A DNA stretch of 64,000 bases from Syntrophobacter fumaroxidans MPOB (GCF_000014965.1 NC_008554.1:3894001-3958000), one strand, 5' to 3'; counted from the stretch's first letter, positions 8,444 through 16,937 are shown. Translations and numbers: made by a program. The notes: a model not told the origin generated them from the sequence alone.

Positions 8444-9261
8444 CGAAGAGAGACTACACTGCCGATGGTGTCGAAGCCGCCCGCAAAGTGGTGATCGAGC
8501 TTGCCCGCCTGCTGGGGGAATACCGGCATCACATCGTGATCGTCGGCGGATGGGTGCCGGACCTCCTCTTTCCGGGGAAGCAACCGCCCCATGCGGGCAG
8601 CCTCGACGTGGACCTTGCCCTCGACCATACGCATCTGACGGAGGAGGGCTACAGATCCATCCAGGAACTTTTTACCGGTCGAGGATACAGACAGGGGAAT
8701 CAGCCCTTCATTTACCTGCGCGATGTCAGTGTGGGCGGCAGGCCAATCACCGTAGAGGTGGATCTACTCGCCGGGGAGTATGAGGGAACGGGGAAGGGCC
8801 ACAGGCACCAGAAACTGCAGGGAGTTCAGGCAAGAAAGGCGCGAGGGTGTGACATCGCCTTCAACAACCCGATGGAGGTAACGATTGATGGGGAGCTCCC
8901 TGATGGTGGTGTCGATTCGGTTCGGATCCAGGTGGCCTCGATCGTCTCTTTTCTGGTCATGAAGGGTATGGCCCTCGATGACCGTCTAAAAGAAAAAGAC
9001 GCTTACGATATATATTATTGCATCCTGCACTATCCTGGAGGTCTGGATGCCCTGGCGGAGGAACTCATATCTCATGTTGATCACAGGCTGGTGATGGAAG
9101 GATTCGGGAAGATCGCCAGGCACTTCGCTTCCGAAGCGCACCTTGGTCCCACACACGTGGCCGCCTTCATGGACGTTACCGATCCGGAAGATCGTGCATT
9201 GCTGTGCCGGGATGCGTATGAACGCGTCAACTATGTCCTGGAAAAGCTGGGGATTGGATGA
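8437..9261 (+). CDS. AbiEii-like nucleotidyltransferase, putative toxin, 274 aa
   Basis: The N-terminal half has the DNA polymerase beta-type nucleotidyltransferase signature: VGGW at about 37-40, DVD at 57-59, and a third acidic residue in VEVDLL near 109. Such enzymes transfer NMP to RNA, protein or small molecules; AbiEii toxins use GTP. The region around 170-195 (IVSFLVMKGMALDDRLKEKDAYDIYYC) is the helical part conserved in this family, with KDAYDIY typical. The start overlaps the antitoxin-like gene by 7 bases, has no good ribosome binding site of its own, and so depends on coupled translation. That fits toxin dosage control. The target is unknown. Confidence 0.7.
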   Translation: MVTKRDYTADGVEAARKVVIELARLLGEYRHHIVIVGGWVPDLLFPGKQPPHAGSLDVDLALDHTHLTEEGYRSIQELFTGRGYRQGNQPFIYLRDVSVGGRPITVEVDLLAGEYEGTGKGHRHQKLQGVQARKARGCDIAFNNPMEVTIDGELPDGGVDSVRIQVASIVSFLVMKGMALDDRLKEKDAYDIYYCILHYPGGLDALAEELISHVDHRLVMEGFGKIARHFASEAHLGPTHVAAFMDVTDPEDRALLCRDAYERVNYVLEKLGIG

Positions 9262-9464
9262 ACCTGAAGCTTAAAAAAGTTTTCAGGGGCAAAGCCACTG
9301 CTGTTCGGTTATAAGCGGTTGAAATTCAATCGCAATTGTCCCGACGTCGGAGAGGGCTGCTTGCATGGCCCCGGATGAAGTTTCTCCCACAAGTTTCTAC
9401 GGCTGAACAGTGTTGTCTGAAGGGTTTCCAGCACCTGTGTGATGCTGTGACCCAAGATGTTACC

Positions 9465-9535
9465 TAAGAACGGATTTACCTAGAAAACAGACTCACCCGG
9501 GAATATATTTTCTAGGTAACTTCGTATAAGAACGG
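9465..9535. mobile_element. Rep-B short palindromic element with 9-bp flanking direct repeats
   Basis: The core 9476-9519 is 44 bp with perfect 12-bp inverted ends, TTACCTAGAAAA and TTTTCTAGGTAA. TAAGAACGG occurs at 9465-9473 and again at 9527-9535, which looks like a target duplication, although CTTCGTATAAG at the right also belongs to other Rep-B copies. The interior CTCACCCGGGAAT matches the other copies. The rest of 9262-9594 holds no gene. Confidence 0.65.
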
Positions 9536-9594
9536 CTCCAACTGCGATTAGCCCCACCAGATCTTCCCCCTGCCGTTACCCAAGATCAAAATCC

Positions 9595-9637
9595 AAAAAG
9601 AAAGGGAGCTAGCGAAAGCCGCTAACTCCCTGTTTTT
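9595..9637 (-). terminator. Intrinsic terminator of tRNA-Leu
   Basis: On the minus strand the hairpin GGGAGTTAGC ... GCTAGCTCCC with a short loop is followed by TTTCTTTTT. It starts just after the tRNA 3' end. The other side also has a T-run (TGTTTTT), so it could work in both directions. Confidence 0.75.
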
Positions 9638-9640
9638 GCT

Positions 9641-9727
9641 TGGTGCCGAAGCGGGGACTCGAACCCCGACAGGCGTACGCCCACTAGACCCTGAACCTAG
9701 CGCGTCTACCAATTCCGCCACTTCGGC
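9641..9727 (-). tRNA. tRNA-Leu (CAG)
   Basis: 87 bases read on the minus strand. The acceptor stem GCCGAAG pairs with CTTCGGC, followed by A and an encoded CCA (9641-9643). The D-arm has GGAATTGGTAGACGC, the anticodon loop is TTCAGGG with anticodon CAG, and there is a long variable arm (GGGCGTACGCC) as in class II tRNAs. The T-arm contains GGTTCGAGTCC. It is very close to the classical bacterial tRNA-Leu(CAG). Confidence 0.95.
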
Positions 9728-9757
9728 AAACAAAAGCGTTGCAAACGCAACCCATGA

Positions 9758-9786
9758 AGGATATGTTAAAAGTCTTTAGCTGTCAA
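9758..9786 (-). promoter_or_regulatory. Promoter of tRNA-Leu
   Basis: Minus strand TTGACA (9781-9786), 17-base spacer, TATCCT (9758-9763). Transcription would start about 20 bases before the tRNA. It lies in the short gap to the divergent ribF gene. Confidence 0.7.
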
Positions 9787-9821
9787 GCAGAATCCACGCT
9801 CCGGGAGGTGTCAAAGCTTCA

Positions 9822-10760
9822 ATGGAAATCTTTCGCGGATTGGAGAATATCCGCCAATCCCTCAACAACCCCGCTATCACCATCGGCAATTTCGACGGCG
9901 TGCACCGAGGCCACCAGGCCCTCTTCGACAGAGTCAAGGAATGGGCGAAACGACTGGGCGGGAAGTCGGTCGTCATGACTTTCGATCCGCATCCCGTCGA
10001 AGTCCTGTTCCCCAACAAGAACCTTCAATTCATCACGTCCCAGGAACGAAAGCTGGAGCTCATTTCGGCGTCCGGCATCGATGCCGCCATCGTCGTTCCC
10101 TTCAGCAGGGAGTTCTCCCGGATTTCGGCGCGGGGATTTGTGGAAGACCTGCTGGTCGGCCGGATCGGGATAAAGGCCCTCGTCGTCGGCCACGATTACC
10201 GGTTCGGATACAGCCGTGAAGGCGATATCGTTCTGCTCAAGGAACTGGGCAGGGAATTCGGATTCGAAGTCGAGACGCTGTCGGGGGTGCGCCTGGACGA
10301 CACCGTCGTGAGCAGCACGGTGATCCGTCAGCTCATCCTCAAAGGGGAGATGAAGCGGGCCAACCGCCTCCTGGGGCGTTGCTATGAAATCGACGGCATC
10401 GTGGAAGTCGGCCGCCAGCGGGGAGGCCGGCTGCTCGGGTTTCCCACCGCCAACATCCGCATGTCCAGCCAGGCCCCGCCGCGAACGGGCGTCTATATCG
10501 TCGAAGTCGAAGTCAACGGCACCCGCTACCGCGGCGCCGCCAACCTCGGCTACAATCCCACCTTCGGCGATACGGACCTGTCCCTGGAGGTGCACATCTT
10601 CGACTTCAGCCGCAACATTTACGGAGAATCCATCAAGGTCTGGTTCCTGGACCGGATCCGCGATGAAAGACGATTCGCCGGACCGCAGGAACTGGCCGAC
10701 CAGATCAAGCTGGACGTCGCCAGGGCAAGGGAATTCTTCGCCGACAGAAAAGCGGAATGA
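9822..10760 (+). CDS. ribF: Bifunctional riboflavin kinase/FAD synthetase, 312 aa
   Basis: Makes FMN from riboflavin and then FAD from FMN, in the cytoplasm. The N-terminal nucleotidyltransferase domain shows GNFDGVHRGHQ at 22-32 and the SSTVIRQLI motif near 168. The C-terminal riboflavin kinase domain shows GGRLLGFPTANI near 205 and GYNPTFG near 246. The length is the normal 300-320 residues of bacterial RibF. It is a single gene between tRNA-Leu and the convergent hflX gene, whose ends are 34 bases apart. No FMN riboswitch is visible upstream. Confidence 0.95.
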   Translation: MEIFRGLENIRQSLNNPAITIGNFDGVHRGHQALFDRVKEWAKRLGGKSVVMTFDPHPVEVLFPNKNLQFITSQERKLELISASGIDAAIVVPFSREFSRISARGFVEDLLVGRIGIKALVVGHDYRFGYSREGDIVLLKELGREFGFEVETLSGVRLDDTVVSSTVIRQLILKGEMKRANRLLGRCYEIDGIVEVGRQRGGRLLGFPTANIRMSSQAPPRTGVYIVEVEVNGTRYRGAANLGYNPTFGDTDLSLEVHIFDFSRNIYGESIKVWFLDRIRDERRFAGPQELADQIKLDVARAREFFADRKAE

Positions 10761-10794
10761 ACGGGATGATCCCGCACCGGAGCTCCTCGCGGCG

Positions 10795-12501
10795 CTAGAG
10801 TTCCCAGGCGCTCTCGTCGGGCTCTTCGGCAATTTCGGGCTCCGGCTGGCGCGCCGCCGCATAGAAACCCTCCTCCATCAGTGCCTCCACCTGGTCCTGC
10901 ATGGCCGCGATGAGCGGATCGACGGTGCCCGTCGACAGGGCGGATATGGCCACGCCGCCGTGACGCCGGACCTTCCGGCGCGCCCATTCCGGGTCCACCC
11001 GGTCAATCTTGTTGAAGACCAGGACGGTGGGCTTGGCCTGCAGCTCGAGCTTCCCGAGGATGCGGTCCACCGCTTCCATCTGTTCCTCGAAGTGCGGATT
11101 GCTGATGTCCACCACGTGCAACAGCAGATCAGCGTCGTCCAGTTCCTCTAGAGTCGCCGCGAAGGCGTCGAGGAGGTCCTGGGGAAGGTCGCGGATGAAC
11201 CCGACGGTGTCGGTCACGATCACTTCGAAATCCCGCGGAAACCGCAGCCTCCTGCTGGTGGGGTCGAGGGTGGCGAAGAGCTTGTCTTCCACGAACACGC
11301 CGCTGTGCGTCAGGGTGTTGAGCAGGGTGGACTTGCCGGCGTTGGTGTAGCCCACGATGGAAACGGTGGGGATGTCCTTGCGCAGCCGCCTGGCCCTGCG
11401 CTGATCGCGGTTGCGCCTCACCCCCCGGAGCTGGTCGTCGAGGTGGGCGATCCGGTCCTTGATGCGCCGCCGGTTGATTTCGAGCGTCGTTTCCCCGGGG
11501 CCTCTGGCCCCGATTCCCCCGGTCAGCCTGGAAAGCGCGTCGTCCTTGACCCCCAGGCGGGGCAGCAGATACTTGAGCTGCGCCGTCTCGACCTGAATCT
11601 TCCCTTCGCGGCTCTGGGCGCGCTGGGCGAAAATGTCCAGGATGAGCTGGGTGCGGTCGATCACCCGCAGCTCGGTGGTGTCTGTGAGGGATCTCACCTG
11701 GGACGGGTTCAGCTCCCGGTCGAAAATGAGGAGATCCACTCCGCACTGCAACGCCCGGAGCACGATTTCGCTGAGCTTGCCTTTCCCGATGAGATACTTC
11801 GGATTGACGGAGCGCAGGCGCTGCACGATGGTGTCCGCGACCACGATCCCGCTGGTGCGGGCCAGCTCGACCAGCTCTTCCATGGACCGGCGGGCGGTCT
11901 CCCGGTCCTTTTCCGTGACGCTCACCAGGATCGCCCGGTCCTGCCGGGTGGTGGCCGGAATGGCGAGCCGATTCCGGTCGAGCTCATCTTCCAGGGACTT
12001 CACCAGCTCCTGAAAGTCCAGGTCGGGATCGTAGCACCACAGGGGCGGAAGCACTTCCCATCCGCGATCGTGGCCGGCCCCAGGAAGGATATGGGCCACG
12101 TCGAGCAGCGTGGCGCCGCCGTTGGGATCGACCCGGATTCCCGCCACACAGTCGAGGCGCAGGAACACCAGGTCCATGAGATCGTCTTGCGAGAGGCCTT
12201 CGGCCTGCAGATGCGTATGGACCAGCCGCAGCCCGCGCAAACGCCACCGCCCGCCGCGGCTCTTCGGCAGATCGGGGATAAAGAGCGAGCGGGGGCCCCC
12301 CACCAGCACCATTTCCACCGTGCCGTCGCGGCCGATGAGAAGCCCGAGCCGGCGCCCGCATTCAAAGGAGAGGCGGGCAAGATCGCGGGCCAATTCGGGA
12401 GAGATCACCTGGCGCGGCGAAACCTTGCGGCGGTATAGTTTTTCAATGCGGTCGCGGATGCTGCTCTTGAGCCCGGCAGTGTTGCCATACGATTTTCGGA
12501 T
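10795..12501 (-). CDS. hflX: Ribosome-associated GTPase HflX, long form, with unclear start codon
   Basis: HflX binds the 50S subunit and splits stalled or heat-damaged ribosomes. From the GTG at 12408 the protein has 537 residues: an N-terminal extension, the HflX domain (NPKYLIGKGKLSEI, GGIGARGPGETTLE), then the G domain with GYTNAGKSTL, DTVGFI and NKID. The frame stays open upstream of 12408 and encodes YGNTAGLKSS followed by a basic LYRRKVSPRQV stretch, which matches the conserved N-terminus of the long HflX form of deltaproteobacteria. No ATG, GTG or TTG lies there. The ATC at 12499-12501 follows AAGGGGG by seven bases and is the best start I can find, giving 568 residues. A start at 12408 would lose about 30 conserved residues. 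Confidence 0.9.
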   Translation of the reverse strand: MRKSYGNTAGLKSSIRDRIEKLYRRKVSPRQVISPELARDLARLSFECGRRLGLLIGRDGTVEMVLVGGPRSLFIPDLPKSRGGRWRLRGLRLVHTHLQAEGLSQDDLMDLVFLRLDCVAGIRVDPNGGATLLDVAHILPGAGHDRGWEVLPPLWCYDPDLDFQELVKSLEDELDRNRLAIPATTRQDRAILVSVTEKDRETARRSMEELVELARTSGIVVADTIVQRLRSVNPKYLIGKGKLSEIVLRALQCGVDLLIFDRELNPSQVRSLTDTTELRVIDRTQLILDIFAQRAQSREGKIQVETAQLKYLLPRLGVKDDALSRLTGGIGARGPGETTLEINRRRIKDRIAHLDDQLRGVRRNRDQRRARRLRKDIPTVSIVGYTNAGKSTLLNTLTHSGVFVEDKLFATLDPTSRRLRFPRDFEVIVTDTVGFIRDLPQDLLDAFAATLEELDDADLLLHVVDISNPHFEEQMEAVDRILGKLELQAKPTVLVFNKIDRVDPEWARRKVRRHGGVAISALSTGTVDPLIAAMQDQVEALMEEGFYAAARQPEPEIAEEPDESAWEL

Positions 12502-12564
12502 GAGCGTACCCCCTTTCCCAAGGAATGTGCCGACCGGTGCGTTGCCTCGGAGTTTAGATGCAAG

Positions 12565-12636
12565 GTCGCCTGGAAAATAGATTCCCGGGTGAGCCTGTTT
12601 TCACGCTTTGCGAGTGAAGCGCAGCCTCATGGACAA
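12565..12636 (+). repeat. Rep-B repeat, copy 3 (diverged)
   Basis: GGAAAATAGATTCCCGGGT, GAGCCTGTTTTCACGC and CATGGACAA align with copy 1 at 2545. The 5' end has decayed (TCGCCTGG for TTACCTAG). It abuts a Rep-A copy, as copy 1 abuts a related element. Confidence 0.65.
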
Positions 12637-12999
12637 TTGCGTTCAAGTCCGCAGCATCAGGCGGGAGGGCATAAAGCCCTCCCCTTGTACGTCTGACCGG
12701 CACATGAGTCCATACAAGGGTGGGATGCGCGACAGCGCGGCCCACGATCCCAATATCCTTGCCCCAGCGCTTGGCGCCATGAACGATCCGGAACCGACGT
12801 GTGAAACGTCCCCATTGAATAGGCTGGTGGCCGCACGCTTTCGCAGCGATCATAACGAGTGCGGGTGAACGGGACTCGGCCTGATCGTTGGCACGGAGGA
12901 ACCATGCCCACCCTACGGTTCCGGACGGTGCCCGAGGTCAATCCCCGCCCGCGTCGCCTTCCGCCGGGCAGGCGCTGTGTGATCTTGAACGCGCCTCGG
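12637..12999 (+). repeat. Rep-A element, interrupted copy
   Basis: The left end TTGCGTTCAAG (12637-12647) leads into GCGGGAGGGCATAAAGCC and GACCGGCACAT. The right part resumes with ATCCCCGCCCGCGTCGCC and ends CTTGAACGCGCCTCGG. About 200 bases of unrelated sequence lie between (12717-12925). Uninterrupted copies are about 145-165 bp. Confidence 0.7.
12717..12925. mobile_element. Small element nested inside a Rep-A copy
   Basis: It interrupts Rep-A. The left edge has AGGGTGGGATGCGCG, and the right edge, read in reverse, has AGGGTGGGCATGG, so the ends are inverted copies. Its left 32 bases (12719-12750) match 59050-59081 on the opposite strand with three differences. It has no coding capacity. 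13000-13143 downstream holds nothing recognisable. Confidence 0.45.
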
Positions 13000-13143
13000 G
13001 ATGGATGCTCCGATGGCTCACCATATTATTATATCCCTGATGCTCCAGGGAATGAAGCCTTATGCCGGAGCAATTCCACGCCCCCCGGCAGGTGGTTCGA
13101 TCCGGGTGCAAGGGGCTGCCGGTACGGGCATGAGTTTTGATAT

Positions 13144-14481
13144 TCACGATGAAAGGGCAAGATTTTCAAATCGGGTGTACAAGCTGATGTAGCCGAGCCG
13201 GATTTCTCCGGTGGGGCCGTTTCGTTGCTTTGCGATCAGGATTTCGGCGGTTCCCTTGTCGGGACTGTTGGGATTGTAAACTTCGTCGCGGTAGATGAAG
13301 GCGATCACGTCCGCGTCCTGCTCGATGGCTCCCGATTCGCGCAGGTCGCTCAGCATCGGCTTCTTCACCGATCGTTCCTCGACCTTGCGGTTGAGCTGCG
13401 CCAGGGCAATGACGGGGATGTTGAGCTCCTTAGCCAGCGCCTTCAGGGACCGGGAGATGTCGGAGATTTCCTGTTCCCTCCGTTCGGATTCCTTGCCCCG
13501 CATCAGCTGCAGGTAGTCCACCACCACCATTCCCAGGCCGCGGTCCGCCATCATCCGCCGCGCCTTGGCGCGCAGCTCCAGCGCCGAAATGGACGGCGTG
13601 TCGTCGATGTAAATGGGGACGTCCATGAAAGAACCCGCGGCGGTGAGCATCTTGGCGCATTCGGTCTGACTGAGAAAGCCGGTGCGGATCTTGTGCGAAT
13701 CGACGCGGGCCTCGGCACAGAGCAGGCGCATGGCCAGCTGCTCCTTGCTCATCTCCAGGGAGAAGAACCCCACCGGAATGCCGCTCTCGACCGCGGCGTT
13801 CCGGGCGATGCACAATGCCAGGGCGGTCTTGCCCATGCTGGGCCGCGCGGCGATGACGATCAGGTCGGACTTCTGGAACCCGGCGGTGATCTTGTCGAGA
13901 TCCCGGTAGTGGCTGGGAACCCCGTTTACCATGTCCCGCTGTTCCTGATAACGCTCGATGGACTCGATGCTCTTCTTGACGATGTCCTTAAGGGACGAGT
14001 AGCTGTTGCGGATGCGGTTTTCGGTGATGGAAAAAATCGAGGACTCCGCCTCGTCGAGAATCTCCTCGACGTTCTTCCCACCTCCATAGGACCATGAGCT
14101 GATTTCGTTGGCCGTTTGGATCAGGCGGCGCAGCAGGGCCTTCTCATTGATGATCCGCGCGTAGGTGGCAACGTTGCTGGCGGACGGCACGGCATCCACC
14201 AGCGATGCCAGGTAGGGCGCGCCTCCCACGGCTTCAAGCTGGTTTTTCTCGGCGAGCAGGGCGGCCGTGGTGACGAGATCGATCGGTTCGTTGCGTTCGA
14301 AGAGTTCCTGGATTGCGCGGAAAATGATCCGGTGCGATTCCCGGTAGAACTCATCGCCCTTGATGATTTCGAGGGCCGCGGGCAACCCGTCGTTATCGAT
14401 CAGAATTCCCCCGAGAAGCGACTGCTCCGCCTCCAGCTGCTGCGGCGGAACCTTCTTGAGTTCTTCCGCGATGGCATCCAC
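13144..14481 (-). CDS. dnaB: Replicative DNA helicase DnaB, 445 aa
   Basis: Hexameric helicase that unwinds DNA at the replication fork. The N-terminal DnaB domain (PPQQLEAEQSLLGGIL at 13-28) is followed by a linker and the RecA-like ATPase domain with ARPSMGKTALAL near 208 (Walker A), VVVDYLQLM near 313 (Walker B) and LAQLNRKVE near 358. The length is normal and there is no intein. The start is a GTG only five bases after the rplI stop, so the gene is the last of the rpsF-rpsR-DUF2232-rplI-dnaB operon. Confidence 0.95.
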   Translation of the reverse strand: MDAIAEELKKVPPQQLEAEQSLLGGILIDNDGLPAALEIIKGDEFYRESHRIIFRAIQELFERNEPIDLVTTAALLAEKNQLEAVGGAPYLASLVDAVPSASNVATYARIINEKALLRRLIQTANEISSWSYGGGKNVEEILDEAESSIFSITENRIRNSYSSLKDIVKKSIESIERYQEQRDMVNGVPSHYRDLDKITAGFQKSDLIVIAARPSMGKTALALCIARNAAVESGIPVGFFSLEMSKEQLAMRLLCAEARVDSHKIRTGFLSQTECAKMLTAAGSFMDVPIYIDDTPSISALELRAKARRMMADRGLGMVVVDYLQLMRGKESERREQEISDISRSLKALAKELNIPVIALAQLNRKVEERSVKKPMLSDLRESGAIEQDADVIAFIYRDEVYNPNSPDKGTAEILIAKQRNGPTGEIRLGYISLYTRFENLALSS

Positions 14482-14486
14482 TTCGG

Positions 14487-14933
14487 CTACTCTTCTTTTT
14501 CAACCACGACACCGACGGTGGCCGCAATCTGAGCGTCCACGCGGACGGAAACCGTGAATTCCCCGAGTTGCTTGATGGGCTGATCGAGCTGAATGTCCTT
14601 GCGGGCCACGATGAAGCCCCGTTCCTCGAGCGCGCTCTGGATGTCGGCGGCACTCACCGAGCCGTACAGCTTGTCCTCGTCGGCCACTTTCCGGCGCAGC
14701 ACGAGCTTGACCTGGTTGATCTTCTCGGCCACCGAAAGCATTTCCTGGCGAATCTTTTCGCGCTTGGCCGCCAGCACCCGCTTACGATGGTCCAGCTCCT
14801 TCACGTTCTTTCCGGTGGCTTCCAGAGCCAGTCCCTGAGGGAACAGATAGTTGCGGGCATACCCCGGGGCCACGTTGACCACCTGCCCGATCTGGCCCAG
14901 AGAAGAGAGGTTCTCAGTCAAAATCACTTTCAT
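14487..14933 (-). CDS. rplI: Large-subunit ribosomal protein bL9, 148 aa
   Basis: MKVILTENLSSLGQIGQVV is the usual bL9 N-terminus, followed by GYARNYLFPQGLA, the long helix and the C-terminal domain with KLYGSV. AAGGAG precedes tandem ATG codons at 14936 and 14933; the second gives the standard length and MKVIL start. Binds 23S rRNA at the base of the L1 stalk. It is in the S6-S18-L9 operon, with the membrane gene DUF2232 inserted before it. Confidence 0.95.
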   Translation of the reverse strand: MKVILTENLSSLGQIGQVVNVAPGYARNYLFPQGLALEATGKNVKELDHRKRVLAAKREKIRQEMLSVAEKINQVKLVLRRKVADEDKLYGSVSAADIQSALEERGFIVARKDIQLDQPIKQLGEFTVSVRVDAQIAATVGVVVEKEE

Positions 14934-15036
14934 CATGTTCTCCTTGGAATGACTGGGGCAAGCCGTGCCGCCCCACAATATCCGTATCTTCCCGCGCGGC
15001 GGGATCGTCTCTTTTCGCCGCACGGCGGCAAACCGC

Positions 15037-16014
15037 TCAAGGGCTTTCCGCCGGCTTCCGGGTCAGGCGCCGAAAATCGCACCACAGGTCGAAGAGGCCC
15101 AGCAGGATCACGGCCATCGTCGCGAACTGCTGAAGCAAAACGATGCCGTAGCTGAGGAGTCTCATCGCCCGGGGCATCTTCCATCGCTCGAAGTAAAACC
15201 CCAATATGGCCAGACCCTGGAACAGGTACACGGTGGCCAGAATGAGCAGGAGGTTCAGTCCCACCACCGTGAGCGTCTTGCCCGGCACCAGCAGCATCAC
15301 TCCGGCCGCGATCACTCCCCAGATCAAATGATCCGGAGCCTTCCATTCGAGCCACTGTCCCCAGGCCGGAAAGGGGAGCCGGGCCATGCGGCAGTAGCGC
15401 CTCGCGGCCACGACATTGAACCATGCCGCCAGCAGAGTGGTGGACACGGCCGCGCCCGGCAGGAGCTTGACCAGAAAGGGGACCATGTTTTGCAGGGATT
15501 GCTCGAGGACCTTCTTCTCCTCGCCTTCCCCACCGTACTGCTGCATGGCGGCACGAATGGAGTTGCGCAAATCCTCCTCGACGAAACCCGCGAATCCGGT
15601 TTCGGAATCCCCCGCAGCGAGCCAGAACAGGAACGCGCCGGCCACAAATACAAACAGGGTGGGCACTCCGATCGTCTTCTCGATGGACCATTGCCGCCTC
15701 ATGCCCAGCCCCATCAGCACTCCCATGGAAAGCAGCAGGCAAAAATACGGCACGATCTGCGGCATCCCCAGGACCACCAACAACAACACACCCGCCAGAA
15801 CGGTCACGCCGGGGCCCCAGTAGCCCATCGGCCGCCCTCTCCTGTAAAGCGAGAGCAGAGTGGGCAGGGGAGTCAGCACGCCCGCGACGACGCCCGCAAC
15901 CGGGATGAGAAGAATGGCCAGGAACGAGATCAACGTCGCCGTCGTGCCGACGGCGATCTCCATTCCCAGGCCGGGATTACGGTCGAAGCCGTTGTTTTGG
16001 CTGAACAGGCCCAT
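15037..16014 (-). CDS. DUF2232 integral membrane protein, 325 aa
   Basis: About eight hydrophobic spans (for example ATLISFLAILLIPVAGVVAGVLTP cut by turns, VLLLVVLGMPQIVPYFCLLL, LILATVYLFQGLAILGFY). A soluble loop around 125-175 contains many Glu residues. DUF2232/YybS proteins commonly lie between rpsR and rplI, and this one does too, which supports the family call. The function is unknown; a transporter-like or envelope role has been suggested for relatives. There is no clear Shine-Dalgarno sequence before the ATG. Confidence 0.8.
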   Translation of the reverse strand: MGLFSQNNGFDRNPGLGMEIAVGTTATLISFLAILLIPVAGVVAGVLTPLPTLLSLYRRGRPMGYWGPGVTVLAGVLLLVVLGMPQIVPYFCLLLSMGVLMGLGMRRQWSIEKTIGVPTLFVFVAGAFLFWLAAGDSETGFAGFVEEDLRNSIRAAMQQYGGEGEEKKVLEQSLQNMVPFLVKLLPGAAVSTTLLAAWFNVVAARRYCRMARLPFPAWGQWLEWKAPDHLIWGVIAAGVMLLVPGKTLTVVGLNLLLILATVYLFQGLAILGFYFERWKMPRAMRLLSYGIVLLQQFATMAVILLGLFDLWCDFRRLTRKPAESP

Positions 16015-16046
16015 GGACCCACATCGAGCAGAGGGCGCAGTGCTGT

Positions 16047-16292
16047 TTACACGTTATGGATCGTGGTGTGAGGCAACAACGCGATCTGGCGTGCCCTCTT
16101 CACCGCCAGAGTCAACTCCCTCTGGTGCTTCGCACAGTTGCCGGAAATGCGCCGGGGGACTATCTTGCCCCGTTCGGTGACAAAATAACGCAACGTCTTG
16201 GAATCTTTGTAATCAATCTTGAGCTCGCTATCCACACAAAAACGGCATACCTTGCGCCGATGGAAAGTGCGTCGCCTGCGTCTGATGGCCAT
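16047..16292 (-). CDS. rpsR: Small-subunit ribosomal protein bS18, 81 aa
   Basis: Contains the S18 core [20 protein letters not shown] and [15 protein letters not shown], with a basic N-terminus (MAIRRRRR). Two cysteines, CRFC, near residue 16 make this the zinc-binding type of S18. GGGAGA precedes the ATG. Pairs with bS6 on the 30S platform; the S6 gene lies 62 bases upstream. Confidence 0.95.
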   Translation of the reverse strand: MAIRRRRRTFHRRKVCRFCVDSELKIDYKDSKTLRYFVTERGKIVPRRISGNCAKHQRELTLAVKRARQIALLPHTTIHNV

Positions 16293-16354
16293 AGTGTTCT
16301 CCCTGTGACACCCGGTGTCCCGATGGTCCGAAACCTTGAGGTCCCGGAACTGCG

Positions 16355-16798
16355 CTACTCCTTGTCTTCCGCTTCATCCGTCTGCGCTTCCTCGCCGATG
16401 CCTTCTTCCTCCCGGGCAAGGGGCGCGGAACCCTTTTCCTCGGTGTCCTCGTCCTCCGGGAACGAGGGGAGATTCGCGGCCATGCGGGCTGCTTCCTTCT
16501 CCGGATCGTAGCGGTCGTCCAGCTTGACGGTGATGAACTTGAGCACGCGTTCATCCAGCCGCATGTTGCGCTCGAGCTCGGCCACCAGCCGGGAATCCCC
16601 GGCATATTCCATGAGCACGTAAAGGCCGCGCGACCGCTTCTTCACCGGATAGGCCAGTTTCTTCTTTCCCCAGGGGACGTAAGAAACGACGTCCCCGCCG
16701 TTGGCGCCGACAACCGACTTGATCTTCTCGTCGACCGCCGCCGTCACTTCGTCCGGCAAATCCGGATCGATGATAAAAAAGGTTTCATACTTACGCAT
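16355..16798 (-). CDS. rpsF: Small-subunit ribosomal protein bS6, 147 aa
   Basis: [14 protein letters not shown] is the standard S6 N-terminus, and [22 protein letters not shown] is the second conserved block. GGAGAG upstream supports 16798 rather than the longer frame to 16870. The last 45 residues are an acidic tail rich in Glu and Asp, longer than the E. coli tail. First gene of the ribosomal/dnaB operon; the promoter should lie in 16799-16937, where TTGACG near 16912 is the best -35 candidate. Confidence 0.95.
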   Translation of the reverse strand: MRKYETFFIIDPDLPDEVTAAVDEKIKSVVGANGGDVVSYVPWGKKKLAYPVKKRSRGLYVLMEYAGDSRLVAELERNMRLDERVLKFITVKLDDRYDPEKEAARMAANLPSFPEDEDTEEKGSAPLAREEEGIGEEAQTDEAEDKE

Positions 16799-16937
16799 CG
16801 TTACTCTCTCCTTTTGGATTATGCAGCCCCACTCTCGTTCTTGATTGGAGCAAGGAGCCTGGTTCGGCAAACCATATTTGCTATCATATTCCTTTAAACA
16901 GCGTCAAGAACATTCTCGGCGGAGGCAGTCCGCCGCC

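Noticed and set aside
2440-9640. Genomic island inserted at tRNA-Leu
   Set aside because: Accessory genes do lie on the 3' side of the tRNA, but I found no integrase and no second copy of the tRNA 3' end within the window. It remains possible if the far border lies outside.
11305-12438. A 377-codon plus-strand frame opposite hflX
   Set aside because: Antisense shadow of a well-supported GTPase gene.
14965-16071. A 368-codon plus-strand frame opposite DUF2232
   Set aside because: Gln/His/Arg-rich mirror of a membrane protein gene.
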